Shown: positions 25,725 to 34,088 of the stretch, piece after piece | Layout of the letters: every line of letters begins with the position of its first letter | How positions within the stretch are numbered: position 1 is the stretch's first letter | NCBI GenBank assembly: GCA_002320285.1 | Contig: DCKE01000005.1 | Coordinates: 310,544-374,543 of the forward strand | Length of the DNA: 64,000 bases | DNA from: Flavobacteriaceae bacterium UBA1682 | Lineage (GTDB): Bacteria; Bacteroidota; Bacteroidia; Flavobacteriales; Flavobacteriaceae | Direction of reading: 5' to 3' | The notes under the pieces: model-generated | What the model was told of the DNA's origin: nothing | The model's database searches: none | The model's input: the letters and a program-made list of their open reading frames with translations, nothing else | Program-made: the position numbers and the translations under genes

Positions 25725-27197
25725 ATGAAAAAAAATTTTCTACTGAGGAATTTTTCATTGCGAAATAGAATTTTTATTTCGTTGATCTTTTTGACTCTAA
25801 TTTCCTCCGTCCTTATTGCAGCCGTATCGGTATATCAATTCCGAAAGGAGGCGCGTACCTTTCATCAAGATCGTTTGGAGCGCAAAGAAAATGCAGTAAA
25901 CGAACATATTAATTTTATACTCGCCACGACGACTTACCCGTTAACGACTAGAAATCTTCCGTTAATTTTTAAAGACAAAATACACGAGCTCGCCACCATA
26001 CACAGCATCGAAATCAACATACACGACTTAGAGGGTAGATTGTTGATTTCTTCAAAGGGAAATTTTTCGATTGACAGTATTCCACCGCCGATTTCACCGA
26101 TGATTTTAAAGATCCTGCAATCCTCGCAATCCAAGCGTTTTGTCGATCTAAAGGTCATTAATGATGAACGTTATCGGACGGCTTACAGCTATCTCAAAGA
26201 CAATAAGTTTAAACCGCTGGGCGTACTACAACTTCCGTATCCCGAGGAGACGGAATTCTATGAAAATGAGATACAGAATTTCTTGGTTCGCTTTAGTCAG
26301 GTCTACTTATTTATGTTGATCATGTCGATCACCATCGCCTATTTCTTATCGAGTTATATCACGAGCAAACTGCAAACCATCAGTACCAAAATAACAGCAA
26401 CTCAGCTCAACAAGAAAAACGAAAAGATCCTGGTAACCTCATCGAGCAAGGAGATCAACGACCTAATCATCGCGTATAATCACATGGTGGATCAATTGGA
26501 CGACAGCGCCTCTAAATTAGCGCAAAGCGAGCGCGAGCAAGCCTGGCGGGAGATGGCCAAACAAGTCGCTCACGAGATCAAAAACCCACTGACCCCTATG
26601 CGCCTAACCGTACAGAGCTTTCAAAGGCGATTTGACGTGAACGACCCCAATATCAAACAGAAAGTCGATGATTATTCTAAAACACTGATCCAACAAATCG
26701 ATACGATGAATTCAGTAGCCTCTGCTTTTTCGAACTTCGCTTCTATGCCGGCTCAGAAAAACGAAAACCTTAATATCGTCAAGATCGTTCAATTGGCATT
26801 GGATATTTTTAACGAGAATTATATTCGCTTCGAATCCGAAGAAAAAAGCATCATCACCAAGATGGACCGTACGCATTTAATCCGCATCGTTACCAACTTG
26901 GTCAAGAATGCCATACAAGCGATACCCGAAGATCAAACCAATCCAGAAATCATTGTTTCAATCAAAAAAGTAGACGACAACGTCGTGCTCGAAGTAAAAG
27001 ATAACGGAATAGGAATCAGCATTGAAAATAAAAATCGTATTTTCGAACCTAAATTCACAACCAAATCCAGCGGAATGGGATTGGGATTGGGAATTATCAA
27101 AAATATAGTAGAAAATCACAACGGTACGATCAGCTTCGAATCCGATCCCGAAAACGGAACTTGCTTTCGAGTGACCCTACCGATCATTAACACATAA
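25725..27197 (+). CDS. membrane sensor histidine kinase (NtrY-like)
   Basis: A 490-residue protein whose ATG directly follows the hemJ stop (TAAATG). Helix 1 lies about residues 16-36, a periplasmic domain of about 150 residues follows, and helix 2 lies about residues 190-212. A HAMP-like linker is followed by HisKA with the phospho-accepting His283 in KQVAHEIKNPLTPMRL. The ATPase domain has an N box (NLVKNAIQAI), DNGIGI and SGMGLGLGII. No response regulator gene is adjacent, so its partner lies elsewhere. The link to haem is by position only. Confidence 0.92.
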   Translation: MKKNFLLRNFSLRNRIFISLIFLTLISSVLIAAVSVYQFRKEARTFHQDRLERKENAVNEHINFILATTTYPLTTRNLPLIFKDKIHELATIHSIEINIHDLEGRLLISSKGNFSIDSIPPPISPMILKILQSSQSKRFVDLKVINDERYRTAYSYLKDNKFKPLGVLQLPYPEETEFYENEIQNFLVRFSQVYLFMLIMSITIAYFLSSYITSKLQTISTKITATQLNKKNEKILVTSSSKEINDLIIAYNHMVDQLDDSASKLAQSEREQAWREMAKQVAHEIKNPLTPMRLTVQSFQRRFDVNDPNIKQKVDDYSKTLIQQIDTMNSVASAFSNFASMPAQKNENLNIVKIVQLALDIFNENYIRFESEEKSIITKMDRTHLIRIVTNLVKNAIQAIPEDQTNPEIIVSIKKVDDNVVLEVKDNGIGISIENKNRIFEPKFTTKSSGMGLGLGIIKNIVENHNGTISFESDPENGTCFRVTLPIINT

Positions 27198-27207
27198 AAA
27201 AGAAATT

Positions 27208-27990
27208 ATGGAATTTGAAAACATTTTAGTTGAAAGAGAAGAGCCGTTGGCTATTTTAACTATTAATCGTCCAAGCAAACTAAACGCCTTAAACAAAGCC
27301 ACGATTGAAGAGTTACATCAAGCCTTAAAAGTTCTTGAAAAAGACAACAGCGTACGCGTAATCATCATCACAGGTAGTGGCGAAAAGGCTTTTATAGCTG
27401 GAGCTGACATCTCTGAATTTGCCAATTTCTCTCTTAGCGAGGGTTCACAGCTTGCTGCAAAAGGACAAGAATTATTATTTGATTTTGTTCAAAACATATC
27501 TAAACCCGTGATCGCAGCTATCAATGGTTTCGCCTTAGGAGGCGGACTAGAGTTGGCCATGGCATCGGATTTTAGAATTGCATCAGACAATGCAAAAATG
27601 GGACTACCAGAAGTTACCTTAGGGGTAATACCAGGATATGGAGGAACACAAAGACTGCCACAACTAGTAGGAAAAGGTCGCGCGATGGAGATGATCTTAA
27701 CAGCCAATATGATTGACGCAGAAACAGCTAAATCCTACGGATTGGTTAACCACGTAGTACCACAACAGCAACTACTGCATTTCACCAAGGAAATAGGCCT
27801 TAAAATCGCTAAAAACTCCCCTTCCGCTATTGGAAAGGCAATCAAAGCGATCAATGCAAACTTTAAAGATGGCGTAAACGGTTTTCACGAGGAAATCAAG
27901 GCTTTTGGAGAGTGTTTTGCTACCGAAGATTTTAAAGAAGGCACAACGGCCTTCCTTGAAAAACGCAAACCCGATTTTAAAGGATTATAA
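27208..27990 (+). CDS. enoyl-CoA hydratase/isomerase (crotonase family)
   Basis: A 260-residue cytosolic enzyme. The oxyanion-hole segments are GEKAFIAGADISEF and NGFALGGGLELAMASDFRIA. Both catalytic glutamates of true hydratases are present: Glu115 (GGGLELA) and Glu135 (GLPEVTLGV), so hydration of enoyl-CoA, for example crotonyl-CoA, is likely. It begins ten bases after the kinase and ends at a strong terminator, so it is the last gene of the plus-strand run. The exact chain length preference cannot be read. Confidence 0.93.
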   Translation: MEFENILVEREEPLAILTINRPSKLNALNKATIEELHQALKVLEKDNSVRVIIITGSGEKAFIAGADISEFANFSLSEGSQLAAKGQELLFDFVQNISKPVIAAINGFALGGGLELAMASDFRIASDNAKMGLPEVTLGVIPGYGGTQRLPQLVGKGRAMEMILTANMIDAETAKSYGLVNHVVPQQQLLHFTKEIGLKIAKNSPSAIGKAIKAINANFKDGVNGFHEEIKAFGECFATEDFKEGTTAFLEKRKPDFKGL

Positions 27991-27993
27991 TAT

Positions 27994-28033
27994 AAAAAGA
28001 CAAAGACCAACTGAAGTTGGTCTTTGTCTTTTT
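27994..28033 (+). terminator. intrinsic terminator
   Basis: An 18-bp perfect stem (AAAAAGACAAAGACCAAC, loop TGAA, complementary arm) ending in a T-run, four bases after the crotonase stop. The symmetric A/T tails allow either direction. Confidence 0.9.
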
Positions 28034-28586
28034 ATGCAGATGCGCGGATTCGCAGATGCGCGGATTCGCTAGAGAATCGATGAAGATTCTGTTACCAATC
28101 CTATTTTATGCGGGATAAAGCCACGCATCAGCAGCTGTGGGCATCTTAGTGAATAAACAAATTTTCCAGAAAATTTAGGAGTGATTAAAAAACCAATTAG
28201 AGCATATTCGCAAATGCGCGGATTCGCAGATTCGCAGATTCGCAGATTCGCTAGAGAATCGATGATGATTCTGTTACCAATCCTATTTTATAGAATATAA
28301 AGCCACGCATCAGCAGCTGTGCACATCTTAGCGAATAAACAAATTTTCCAGAAAAGTTAGGGGTGATTAAAAAACCAATCAGAGCATATTCGCAAATGTG
28401 CTGATTTGCGGATTCGCTAGAGAATCGATGATGATTCTGTTACCGATCTTATTTTATAGGGGATAAAGCCACGCATCAGCAGCTGTGCCCATCTTAGCGA
28501 ATAAACAAATTTTCCAGAAAAGTTAGGAGTGGTTAAAAAACCATTCAGGGCAGACGTATTCGCACATCAGCGAATCAACGTATATG
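28034..28586. repeat. three tandem 166-182 bp repeats with short GC-rich tracts
   Basis: Three units begin GATTCGCTAGAGAATCGATG at 28063, 28245 and 28411 and share long segments (CCACGCATCAGCAGCTGTG, AACAAATTTTCCAGAAAA). Between units are runs of the 8-11 bp words GCGGATTCGCA / CAGATTCG, of different length in each gap, which accounts for the 182 and 166 bp periods. Each unit also has a GATTCNNTAGAGAATC inverted repeat. No convincing ORF lies in it. It fills the gap between the crotonase gene and the tRNA genes. Confidence 0.85.
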
Positions 28587-28587
28587 C

Positions 28588-28622
28588 AAAAAAAAAGACC
28601 TCCAAAATGAAGATCTTTTTTG
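28588..28622 (-). terminator. terminator of tRNA-Gln copy 1
   Basis: On the minus strand AAGATCTTC-ATTTT-GGAGGTCTT followed by a T-run, directly after the tRNA. Nearly identical to the hairpin after copy 2. Confidence 0.7.
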
Positions 28623-28693
28623 TTGGCCTACTAGGACTCGAACCTAGGACGACTGAACCAAAATCAGCTGTGTTACCGCTACACCATAGGCCA
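28623..28693 (-). tRNA. tRNA-Gln (anticodon TTG), copy 1
   Basis: A 71-base cloverleaf: acceptor TGGCCTA/TAGGCCA with discriminator A, D stem GTGT/ACAC, anticodon stem GCTGA/TCAGT with loop TTTTGGT (anticodon TTG), variable loop CGTC, T stem CTAGG/CCTAG with TTCGAGT. The CCA end is not encoded. The 27-43 pair is G-T. Confidence 0.93.
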
Positions 28694-28794
28694 TTATATC
28701 ATTCTTTATGCGTATGCTTTACTCTTAACCCATCTTGTACTAGAAATTACTTTTTTTTCGAGATATCCTCGTATAATTTCCTGTAAATCTGTTG

Positions 28795-28827
28795 TAAAAA
28801 AAAGACCTTCAAAATGAAGATCTTTTT
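28795..28827 (-). terminator. terminator of tRNA-Gln copy 2
   Basis: Minus strand AAGATCTTC-ATTTT-GAAGGTCTT followed by a T-run. With the tRNA it forms a duplicated unit with a period of 206 bases. Confidence 0.7.
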
Positions 28828-28828
28828 G

Positions 28829-28899
28829 TTGGCCTACTAGGACTCGAACCTAGGACGACTGAACCAAAATCAGATGTGTTACCGCTACACCATAGGCCA
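28829..28899 (-). tRNA. tRNA-Gln (anticodon TTG), copy 2
   Basis: Identical to copy 1 except for one base at position 27 (T instead of G), which leaves a T-T mismatch at the top of the anticodon stem. It is the first of the two in transcription order and lies directly behind the promoter at 28943. Confidence 0.92.
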
Positions 28900-28942
28900 A
28901 TGCTTGTTTTTCTAAGCATGCATTACTTCTGTAATGCGGATG

Positions 28943-28972
28943 CAAAAGTAGCACATTTTTTGAAACCCGCAA
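28943..28972 (-). promoter_or_regulatory. promoter of the tRNA-Gln pair
   Basis: Minus strand TTG (28970-28972), 19-bp spacer, TACTTTTG (28943-28950), a full consensus match, 43 bases before the 5' end of copy 2. The stretch from 28973 to 29078 is AT-rich with no further gene. Confidence 0.7.
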
Positions 28973-29078
28973 ACTTTACTACAAAAAAAATCATTTTTTT
29001 TTATTTTATGTAAGCTGATACAAAAAAAACAGTTTCTTTGTATCTATAAGTAATTTAAGAATCAAGTATCTATAATTT

Positions 29079-32000
29079 ATGTTGACATTTAATTTTAAGA
29101 GATGGGATCTAATCATTGGCTGGCTCGTTTTTGCCATTGCTTTAACCACCTATGCTCTTACGGTAGAACCTACGGTCAGTTTTTGGGATTCGGGGGAATA
29201 TATTGCTACCTCCGCCAAACTCGAAGTAGGTCACCCACCCGGAGCACCTTTGTATCAAATGCTCGGAGCGTTCTTTGCTATGTTCGCCTCGTCACCACAA
29301 AATATTGCCCTAATGGTCAATATGGTCGCTGTGTTTTCAAGCGCCTTCACCATACTTTTTTTATTCTGGTCTTTGACCAACCTACTTAGAAAAATAAGTT
29401 CCTCTTATTCTGAATGGAACAACAACAATGCTATTGCAGTGCTAGGAAGTGCCGCAGTAGGCGCCTTGGCTTTTACCTTCTCAGATAGTTTCTGGTTTAA
29501 TGCCGTTGAAACAGAGGTTTATGCCTCCGCCATGTTGTTAATAGCCCTTTTACTTTGGCTGGGACTTCGCTGGTCTGATGAAATGGATCAAAACAAAGGG
29601 CATCGCTGGCTACTCTTAATCTCCCTAATTATAGGCCTTTCCTTTGGAGTTCACTTAATGGCTCTATTGACGATACCATCGATTGGACTGTTATACTATT
29701 TTAAAAAATATCAAAAAATCACCGTTACCAATTTTATCGTTGCCAACGTGATTATAGTGGGAATCCTCTTCTTTGTGTTTATGTTCTTATTTCCATATAC
29801 CCTTGCTTTCTTCGGTAAGATGGAAATATTTATTGTCAATGAATTGGGCATGCCTTTTAACTCTGGAACCATACTCGCTTTCCTAATCATCTTGTTGTTC
29901 TTTGTTTTTGGATTAAGATACACCAAAAAGAAAAATCAACCGTTTTACAATACCATACTGTTGTGTCTTGTTTTTATGTTTGTCGGATTGACCTCATGGG
30001 TTATGCTACCGATACGCGCCAATGCCAATACCGTGATCAATGAAAACAGGCCCTCAGATGCTGCCGAGTTACTAGCTTATTACCAAAGAGAGCAATACGG
30101 TTCTCAGAGCCTGAGCTACGACGCCATGTATTCATCTAAGTATTCTGGTATTGACAAAGATGAACCCTATATCGATGGCAAACCCAACTACGAAAGAGAT
30201 TATAAAAGCGGTAAATATGTTATCGTTAACAACTATAAAAACGCCGATCAAAACATTGACGGAAACCACAAAGGTTTTTTCCCGAGAATGTGGAGCACCG
30301 ACAACAGTCACCGCATCAACTACATGCGTTATAGCAAACCCTTAGATTTTAGAATCAAACCGGAATACGCTCATGAAGATCAGTTGATCCAATTGGTTAC
30401 TGGTGTGCGACAAGGCCTGAGAACCGGAGAAATCGGCATCGAAGGTTTGGATCAATTCCTCAACCAAAACGGTCGTTACTTAGATATTGAGAAACCGACA
30501 TTGGGCGAAAACATTAAGTTCATGTTTGAGTTTCAGTTTGGCTATATGTACTGGAGATATTTGATGTGGAATTTCGTAGGACGTCAAGACGACATCCAAG
30601 GGAATGGCGGTCCGGAGAATGGAAACTGGATGAGCGGAATCAAGTTTGTCGACGAGATTCGATTGGGCTCTCAAGACAATTTACCGTCTGATGTTTTAAA
30701 TAACAAAGGCCGAAATCTTTATTATTTCTTACCTTTTATACTGGGAATTGTCGGCATTATCTTCCATTTTAAAAAGGATAGAAAGTCGTTTTACGTACTG
30801 TTGGTATTGTTTTTATTTACCAGTCTTGCCTTAAAGATTTTCTTAAACGAGCGCCCATTTGAACCTAGAGAACGCGACTATGCTGTCGTTGCATCGTTCT
30901 ACGTTTTTGCGATGTGGATTGGATTTGGTGTATACGCCATTTACGATGGTCTAAAGAAATATTTAAACCCAAAAATCGCAGGTCCTGCCGTAATTGCTTT
31001 ATCACTGCTTTGTGCGCCTGTTTTAATGGCTTATCAAAATTGGGATGATCACGACCGTTCAGGCAAATACACCGCTTTAGCTAATGCACGAGCTTACCTA
31101 GATTCTTGTGACCCCAATGCCATACTGTTCACCATTGGAGATAATGATACGTTCCCTTTATGGTACTTACAGGAGGTAGAAGGCTATCGTACTGACGTTC
31201 GCGTGGTTTGTACTTCGCTATTACCACAAGACTGGTATATCGATCAAATGAAAGCAAAAGCATACGATTCAGAACCGCTACCTATTAAATTCACACACGA
31301 CCAATATGTTTCCGGAACACGAGATGTGATTTTAGTAGAGGATTTAATAAAAGACCGTATTGACATCACCCAGTTTTTAGCCTTTATACGATCTGATGAT
31401 CCGCGTTCTAAAACCGTTACTGAATCTGGTCAGACACTATATACAGTACCTACTGGCAAAATCAGAATTCCGGTTGATAGCGTATCCATTGCAAAAAACA
31501 ACATTGTTTCTAAACATCTTAGAGATCAGGTTGTACCGTATATCGATGTGGACATCAACGATCAGGTGATCTACAAGCACCGCCTAATCATGTTGGACAT
31601 CATTGCTAACAACAATTGGGAACGTCCGGTTTACTTCTCAGGAGGTAGTTTTGGAGACGACGATTATCTATGGATGAAAGACTATTTACAGTTGACTGGA
31701 TTGACGTATAAATTAGTCCCTATCAAAACCCCTGTAGACAAACAGACACACGCTTTGTATATGGGTAGTATTGATGCAGACAGAATGTACAATACCGTTA
31801 TGGGATGGTACTGGGGCAATAGTGGAGGCAACATCTATCACGATCCACAGACCCGTAGAAACAGTATCCAATACCGTATAAATCTCGCTCGATTAACAGA
31901 ACAACTGATCGCAGAGGGACAGCTTAAAAAAGCTAAAGACGTTATTGACATGGCTATGATCAACATGCCTATTGATCAGTTTCAGTATTACAGCTTAGTA

Positions 32001-32285
32001 CAACCGTTTGCCGAATCTTACTATTTAGTCGGTGAAAAACAAAAGGCCCGCGAGATCTTAGATAAGTTGATTGTTAAATCACAAGAAAAGCTAACCTATT
32101 ACAAGGGGCTAACTCCTAGCGATCAAGAATATTACGCCATGGAAATCATGAGTGAGATAGAAACCTATCGTCAATTGTTGCAGATTGCCGAAGAATCGGA
32201 CGCTGATTATTATAAAAAAGGCGTTCCTATCTTCAATAAATACAACGGATATTTCGCCCGATTTAAAAGAAGTAACCTAGAATAA
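29079..32285 (+). CDS. DUF2723 membrane protein (GT-C-like glycosyltransferase)
   Basis: A 1068-residue protein. The N-terminal about 330 residues hold roughly nine membrane helices, with the family signature in FWDSGEYIATSAKLEVGHPPGAPLYQ (the acidic motif after helix 1 is typical of GT-C enzymes). A second helix group lies about residues 550-660. The C-terminal about 400 residues are soluble and end in a helical repeat-like region (EGQLKKAKDVIDMAM, VGEKQKAREILDKLI). DUF2723 proteins are widespread in Bacteroidetes and are placed with lipid-linked sugar transferases (GT117). The acceptor is unknown. Single gene with its own terminator. Confidence 0.88.
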   Translation: MLTFNFKRWDLIIGWLVFAIALTTYALTVEPTVSFWDSGEYIATSAKLEVGHPPGAPLYQMLGAFFAMFASSPQNIALMVNMVAVFSSAFTILFLFWSLTNLLRKISSSYSEWNNNNAIAVLGSAAVGALAFTFSDSFWFNAVETEVYASAMLLIALLLWLGLRWSDEMDQNKGHRWLLLISLIIGLSFGVHLMALLTIPSIGLLYYFKKYQKITVTNFIVANVIIVGILFFVFMFLFPYTLAFFGKMEIFIVNELGMPFNSGTILAFLIILLFFVFGLRYTKKKNQPFYNTILLCLVFMFVGLTSWVMLPIRANANTVINENRPSDAAELLAYYQREQYGSQSLSYDAMYSSKYSGIDKDEPYIDGKPNYERDYKSGKYVIVNNYKNADQNIDGNHKGFFPRMWSTDNSHRINYMRYSKPLDFRIKPEYAHEDQLIQLVTGVRQGLRTGEIGIEGLDQFLNQNGRYLDIEKPTLGENIKFMFEFQFGYMYWRYLMWNFVGRQDDIQGNGGPENGNWMSGIKFVDEIRLGSQDNLPSDVLNNKGRNLYYFLPFILGIVGIIFHFKKDRKSFYVLLVLFLFTSLALKIFLNERPFEPRERDYAVVASFYVFAMWIGFGVYAIYDGLKKYLNPKIAGPAVIALSLLCAPVLMAYQNWDDHDRSGKYTALANARAYLDSCDPNAILFTIGDNDTFPLWYLQEVEGYRTDVRVVCTSLLPQDWYIDQMKAKAYDSEPLPIKFTHDQYVSGTRDVILVEDLIKDRIDITQFLAFIRSDDPRSKTVTESGQTLYTVPTGKIRIPVDSVSIAKNNIVSKHLRDQVVPYIDVDINDQVIYKHRLIMLDIIANNNWERPVYFSGGSFGDDDYLWMKDYLQLTGLTYKLVPIKTPVDKQTHALYMGSIDADRMYNTVMGWYWGNSGGNIYHDPQTRRNSIQYRINLARLTEQLIAEGQLKKAKDVIDMAMINMPIDQFQYYSLVQPFAESYYLVGEKQKAREILDKLIVKSQEKLTYYKGLTPSDQEYYAMEIMSEIETYRQLLQIAEESDADYYKKGVPIFNKYNGYFARFKRSNLE

Positions 32286-32295
32286 CAAAACCTAA

Positions 32296-32333
32296 AAAAG
32301 CGATATGAACTAAAACCACATATCGCTTTTTTC
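32296..32333 (+). terminator. intrinsic terminator
   Basis: AAAAAGCGATATG paired with CATATCGCTTTTT, just after the DUF2723 stop. Confidence 0.85.
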
Positions 32334-32347
32334 TATTATAAACTTTG

Positions 32348-32355
32348 TACTTTTG
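32348..32355 (+). promoter_or_regulatory. -7 promoter motif of thiL
   Basis: TACTTTTG, 30 bases before the ATG at 32386 and just after the previous terminator. Confidence 0.5.
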
Positions 32356-32385
32356 TACTTTACTTTTAGGACCTAAAAAAACAAC

Positions 32386-33441
32386 ATGATAGAAAATAAA
32401 AACCAATCCAAAACAGCCCTTTCTCAACTAGGGGAATTCGGACTGATTGAGCACTTAACCAAAGTTTTTGAAATCAATCAAGAAACCACTATCAAAGGGA
32501 TTGGTGATGATGCAGCAGTATTGGATTTTAAGGACAACAAGACTGTGATTTCCACAGATCTATTAGTTGAAGGCGTACATTTTGATTTGGCATATATGCC
32601 GTTAAAACATTTAGGTTACAAAGCCATAGTTGCCAATGTTTCTGACATCTATGCGATGAATGCTACTCCAAGTCAGATCACCATTTCGATTGCAGTTTCG
32701 AACCGCTTCCCTTTAGAAGCCCTAGAAGAGCTCTTTGACGGATTTGCTACAGCAGCCCAACACTATCAAGTTGATGTGATTGGAGGCGATACCACTTCTT
32801 CACAAAAAGGATTAATTATCAGCATCACCGCAATCGGTTATGCCCAAGAAGAAGAAATTGTATATAGAAGCGGTGCAGGCGACAAGGATCTATTAGTAGT
32901 TAGTGGAGATATCGGCGCTGCCTATATGGGATTACAAATACTGGAACGCGAAAAGCAAGTTTTTCTAGTTAACCCAAACAACCAACCCGATTTAGACGCT
33001 TACAATTACCTAATTGAGCGCCAACTAAAACCCGAAGCCAGAAATGACGTTAAAAAGTTACTGGCGGACTTGGGCGTAAAACCCACATCGATGATCGATA
33101 TCTCTGACGGATTGTCCTCTGAAGTCATTCACTTGTGCAAACAATCGCAAGTTGGTTGCAAATTGTATGAAGACAAACTTCCTTTGGATCCCCAGTTTAT
33201 CAATGCCTGTGAAGAGTTTAATATCGACAGCACCACCATTGCTTTGAATGGCGGTGAAGATTACGAGTTACTCTTTACTATAAAGATGGAGGACTTTGAA
33301 AAAATCAAAGGCAACCCACACCTTTCCATCATTGGGTATATCAATCCAGAAGAGGAAGGCATGCATTTAATCACTAGAGAAAACACACAGATTCCCCTTA
33401 AAGCCCGCGGATGGAACGCACTTCAAGAAGAAACCGAATAA
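32386..33441 (+). CDS. thiL: thiamine-monophosphate kinase
   Basis: A 351-residue cytosolic enzyme that phosphorylates thiamine monophosphate to the diphosphate coenzyme. The PurM/ThiL fold signatures are GIGDDAAVLDF, STDLLVEGVHFDL, KAIVANVSDIYAMNA, DVIGGDTTSS, RSGAGDKDLLVVSGDIGAAYMG, MIDISDGLSSE and NGGEDYELLFT. It stands alone between two terminators, and no TPP riboswitch is seen in the 100 bases upstream. Confidence 0.95.
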   Translation: MIENKNQSKTALSQLGEFGLIEHLTKVFEINQETTIKGIGDDAAVLDFKDNKTVISTDLLVEGVHFDLAYMPLKHLGYKAIVANVSDIYAMNATPSQITISIAVSNRFPLEALEELFDGFATAAQHYQVDVIGGDTTSSQKGLIISITAIGYAQEEEIVYRSGAGDKDLLVVSGDIGAAYMGLQILEREKQVFLVNPNNQPDLDAYNYLIERQLKPEARNDVKKLLADLGVKPTSMIDISDGLSSEVIHLCKQSQVGCKLYEDKLPLDPQFINACEEFNIDSTTIALNGGEDYELLFTIKMEDFEKIKGNPHLSIIGYINPEEEGMHLITRENTQIPLKARGWNALQEETE

Positions 33442-33451
33442 AACAATCCAT

Positions 33452-33482
33452 AGCACCGATATCTGTCGGTGCTTTCCTTTTT
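33452..33482 (+). terminator. intrinsic terminator after thiL
   Basis: AGCACCGA...TCGGTGCT stem with a T-rich tail, ten bases after the stop. Confidence 0.75.
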
Positions 33483-33598
33483 AATCCAATCAATAAGCAT
33501 AACTGAATTTTATATTAGTTTTATTCTAAATATCCAATAAAATGGTCAAAATGGTTTACAAATAATTATCTTTACGGTTAGCAAAATATCGAACAAAA

Positions 33599-34084
33599 AT
33601 GAACGAAAAGTATCAACTTACTGTGAACTCCGATTCGAATTATCAGTCATCAGACCTGCTGGGTTCCGATATGGATTCGACCTTAGTTTCACCTAATAAT
33701 TACCACGTTTTAAAGAATAACAAGTCTTTTTCTTCTGAAATCGCTGAATCTCATTTCGATCAAAAACACTATGTGGTCAAAGTAAACAACAATACCTATA
33801 CGGTCAACATTCAAAACCACTTAGATCTATTGATCAAACAATTGGGGTTTTCAATGGGTACCAACAAACAGATTAATGCAATCAAGGCCCCTATGCCGGG
33901 ATTGATTTTGGAGATTAGCGTCCAAGTGGGTCAAGAGGTCAATGAAAACGACAATCTCTTAATCTTGGAAGCGATGAAAATGGAAAACAACCTCAGTTCT
34001 CCACGTGCCGGAATTATTAAGTCCATCTCGGTTTCCAAAGGTGACACCGTTGAAAAAGGGCAATTGTTAATCGAATTCGAATAG
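33599..34084 (+). CDS. biotin carboxyl carrier protein of an acyl-CoA carboxylase
   Basis: A 161-residue protein. The C-terminal 75 residues are a biotinyl domain, with Lys127 as the biotin site in EAMKMENNL. The preamble APMPGLILEISVQVGQEV is typical of alpha-subunit carriers. The N-terminal about 80 residues are a variable linker. It carries carboxybiotin between the two enzymes encoded downstream. It is four bases before the carboxylase gene, so the three genes form one operon. Confidence 0.93.
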   Translation: MNEKYQLTVNSDSNYQSSDLLGSDMDSTLVSPNNYHVLKNNKSFSSEIAESHFDQKHYVVKVNNNTYTVNIQNHLDLLIKQLGFSMGTNKQINAIKAPMPGLILEISVQVGQEVNENDNLLILEAMKMENNLSSPRAGIIKSISVSKGDTVEKGQLLIEFE

Positions 34085-34088
34085 TATC

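Noticed and set aside
28529..28786. 85-codon plus-strand ORF
   Set aside because: It runs across the antisense of tRNA-Gln copy 1 and its terminator.
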